Assembly: GCA_964445575.1 (NCBI GenBank)
Contig: CAYULB010000010.1
Span: 1 to 51,801, forward strand
Length of the DNA stretch: 51,801 nucleotides
Source: WJMT01 sp964445575
GTDB lineage: Bacteria; Acidobacteriota; Aminicenantia; Aminicenantales; Aminicenantaceae
Direction: 5' to 3'
The translations under genes were made by a program, and so were the position numbers. A model generated the notes under the pieces. It made no database searches. It worked only from the letters and a program-made list of their open reading frames with translations, and was not told the origin of the DNA. This document shows positions 50,087-51,801 of this stretch, one piece after another (within the stretch, counting starts at the first letter, position 1; the number at the start of each line of letters is the position of its first letter).

Positions 50087-50703
50087 TTTAACCTCTCCAT
50101 CAATAAATCAAATGACTGCTGAGAAAAAACAAGGCACTCGTATTTCAAAACATCATAGATATTAATCTGATGGTGATCGACTACCTTTACTCCAGGAATA
50201 TTCCTCATGGAAAGCATTAAATTATTATTATCATAAGAGTCCACAATCAATGCCGAATCTAATCCCAATTTTTCTAAAAGGTTAATTCCGTTTTTGGTTT
50301 TTGGTTTTTCAATTTTTAGATCCTTGATTATTTTAATCTTATTTTGCTTGTATTTTTGAGTCATGGCAAACTTCAGTGCATTGACCTTTGATTTCTTGGG
50401 CATTCTATAAGAATAATCCCTGGGATGAGGACCGAAGGTAATGCCTCCTTTTCTCCATATAGGGGAGCGGATGCTTCCTGCTCGGGCCCTTCCTGTCCCT
50501 TTCTGCCGCCATGGTTTCCGTCCGCCTCCTCTTGCTTCCTTTCTTGTTTTTGTAGACGCGCTTCCTTTTCTCTGGTTTGCCCGGTAACTTAAGACGGCTT
50601 CATATAACAAATGTTCATCAGCAGAATAAGAAAAGATTTCATCCGGAGCATTCAGCTCTTTTAATTCTTTTCCACCTTGATCAAGTACTTTTACCTTTGG
50701 CAT
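50083..50703 (-). CDS. rplD: 50S ribosomal protein L4
   Basis: A 206-residue protein with the tunnel loop region KEARGGGRKPWRQKGTGRAR followed by SPIWRKGGITFGP. In E. coli it represses the S10 operon; no leader structure for that can be seen in the short tuf-rpsJ gap. Three bases after the rplC stop. Confidence 0.95.
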   Translation of the reverse strand: MPKVKVLDQGGKELKELNAPDEIFSYSADEHLLYEAVLSYRANQRKGSASTKTRKEARGGGRKPWRQKGTGRARAGSIRSPIWRKGGITFGPHPRDYSYRMPKKSKVNALKFAMTQKYKQNKIKIIKDLKIEKPKTKNGINLLEKLGLDSALIVDSYDNNNLMLSMRNIPGVKVVDHHQINIYDVLKYECLVFSQQSFDLLMERLK

Positions 50704-50706
50704 TTT

Positions 50707-51369
50707 TTAACCTTTTTTCTCTTTTTTTTGTGGCTTCTGTTTAAAGTTCGCTTTTTTAATGTATATATAACCTCTGTTAGCTCCAGGCACACTTCCTTTG
50801 ACCACCAAGAGGTTTTGCTCTTTCTGTGTCTGAAGAACAGTTAAATTTTTTACTGTTGCTTTTTTATTTCCAGTATGGCCTGGAAGCTTTTTTCCTTTCA
50901 TAACTCGAGAGGGATCTGCTGAAGGACCTATGGATCCCGGACGTCGGTGGAACATAGAACCATGGGTCTCTTTTCCTCCGTGGAATCCCCATCTTTTCAC
51001 AACACCGGTAAATCCTTTTCCTTTGCTAATCCCGATCACATCTACCTTTTCTCCTGCTTCAAATATATCGGCAAAAAATTCATCTCCAGGTTTTACTTCA
51101 CTATCTGGGAGACACTTAAATTCCCTCAATATTCTGGTAGGAGGAACATCTGCTTTCTTGAAATGTCCGGCAGAAGGTTTGTTCATCTTTTTAGAAGCAT
51201 TCTTATCATAGAATCCAATCTGGACAGCTTGATAACCATCTTTTTCTTGGGTTTTCTTTTGGATAACCGTGCAAGGTCCTGCCAAAATAACCGTAGCGGG
51301 GACAGCGTTCCCCTCTTTATCATAAGTCTGCGTCATCCCTAACTTTTTTCCTATCAATCCCTCAATCAT
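50707..51369 (-). CDS. rplC: 50S ribosomal protein L3
   Basis: A 220-residue protein starting MIEGLIGKKLGMTQTYD, with the central KGKGFTGVVKRWGFHGG and RRPGSIG motifs near the peptidyl transferase centre and a Lys-rich C-terminal tail. The ATG overlaps the rpsJ stop by one base. Confidence 0.96.
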   Translation of the reverse strand: MIEGLIGKKLGMTQTYDKEGNAVPATVILAGPCTVIQKKTQEKDGYQAVQIGFYDKNASKKMNKPSAGHFKKADVPPTRILREFKCLPDSEVKPGDEFFADIFEAGEKVDVIGISKGKGFTGVVKRWGFHGGKETHGSMFHRRPGSIGPSADPSRVMKGKKLPGHTGNKKATVKNLTVLQTQKEQNLLVVKGSVPGANRGYIYIKKANFKQKPQKKEKKG

Positions 51370-51689
51370 TATTTGCCTCCTTCTCCAAACGCTTGTATTT
51401 CTACATCTATGCCAGCAGGAAGGTCTAATTTCTGCAGTTCTTCAATGGTGTCATTGTTGTAATTGTTTATATCTATCAATCTTTTATGTATCCTCATCTC
51501 AAAATGCTCTCGGGACCTCTTATCCACATGAGGAGAGCGAAGAACACAAAATCTATGTATATTAGTAGGAAGAGGTATGGGGCCTGAAACGGTTGCACCG
51601 GTTCTTTTTGCCTTAATTACAATATCTTTTACAGACTTATCCAGAAGCCGGTGGTCAAATGCTTTGAGCCTTATCCTAATTCTTTCCAT
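51369..51689 (-). CDS. rpsJ: 30S ribosomal protein S10
   Basis: A 106-residue protein, also NusE in antitermination, with RIRLKAFDHRLLDKS, GPIPLPTNIHRFCVLRSPHVDK and SREHFEMRIHKRLIDI. ATG 51689 has GAGG at ideal distance. The 69-base gap to tuf shows no terminator, so the str and S10 operons may be read through. Confidence 0.97.
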   Translation of the reverse strand: MERIRIRLKAFDHRLLDKSVKDIVIKAKRTGATVSGPIPLPTNIHRFCVLRSPHVDKRSREHFEMRIHKRLIDINNYNNDTIEELQKLDLPAGIDVEIQAFGEGGK

Positions 51690-51758
51690 TTTTTTGTTCC
51701 TCGCTTTTCCTCATTTTATTTCTTTCCAGTTTTTTTATTTCTCTGCCCTTTTTTCAAG

Positions 51759-51801
51759 CTACTCGATGATTTCAGAGACTGTTCCAGCTCCGACTGTTCT
51801 G
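51759..51801 (-). CDS. tuf: Elongation factor Tu, C-terminal end only
   Basis: The last 14 codons of a frame entering from the window edge: RTVGAGTVSEIIE and stop TAG (51761-51759). This is the typical EF-Tu end (GGRTVGAGVV-x-x-I-x). The order tuf-rpsJ is the usual str/S10 junction. Only the end is visible, so it is partial. Confidence 0.85.
   Translation of the reverse strand, partial: RTVGAGTVSEIIE

Noticed and set aside
1..51801. CRISPR arrays, tRNA or rRNA genes, insertion sequences, prophage
   Set aside because: No evenly spaced direct repeats, no cloverleaf-type T-loop motifs in gaps, no transposase or integrase frames, and coding style is uniform along the window.

Overview
The window reads as ordinary chromosome of an anaerobic, diderm (Gram-negative-type) bacterium with a moderately AT-rich genome. 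An outer-membrane barrel ending in Phe, a membrane-bound lytic transglycosylase lipoprotein and a Tat-exported protein support a diderm envelope. Indolepyruvate oxidoreductase, an ADP-forming acyl-CoA synthetase, tryptophanase and a His-type (anaerobic) Thi4 support an amino-acid-fermenting anaerobe. The gene mix resembles Candidatus Aminicenantes or the wider Acidobacteria-like anaerobes, but that placement is inference from gene content, not from a phylogeny.

Layout. (1) 302-12005, minus strand: eleven closely spaced genes, running iorA, iorB, ADP-forming acyl-CoA synthetase, a DUF6599-like secreted protein, a Tat-exported DUF362 protein, yggS, a tandem 3HCDH-C protein, dgt, yjbQ, a YprB-like exonuclease and a zinc alcohol dehydrogenase. 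The first three form an energy module: arylpyruvate to aryl-acetyl-CoA to aryl acetate plus ATP. (2) 12408-13150, plus: an Rrf2 regulator coupled to a thiamine-binding MTH1187 protein; mnmA converges on it. (3) 14418-19106, plus: yebC-ruvC-ruvA-ruvB-queA and a small unknown gene. (4) 19118-22350, minus: tryptophanase, then a PfkB kinase coupled to MTA phosphorylase. (5) 22559-27053, plus: class III sirtuin, larC, folE, metG, with tsaC converging. (6) 27681-36487: a barrel gene behind a textbook sigma-54 promoter, thi4, a LEA2/glycosyltransferase/nitroreductase group, a CCA-transferase-like gene with galE, and a LysM transglycosylase. (7) 36506-51801, minus: the complete S10-spc-alpha ribosomal superoperon from the end of tuf to rplQ.

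I found no mobile element, CRISPR array, rRNA, tRNA, recognisable riboswitch or defence cassette. Nothing here looks like a large undescribed system. The most interesting points are small: the sigma-54 promoter with an upstream inverted repeat, an internal ribosome-binding site in metG that could release its tRNA-binding domain, a standalone protein built of two 3HCDH C-terminal domains, an IorA without its ferredoxin domain, a CCA-type enzyme missing one catalytic Asp, and a broken-looking small gene at 208-351.
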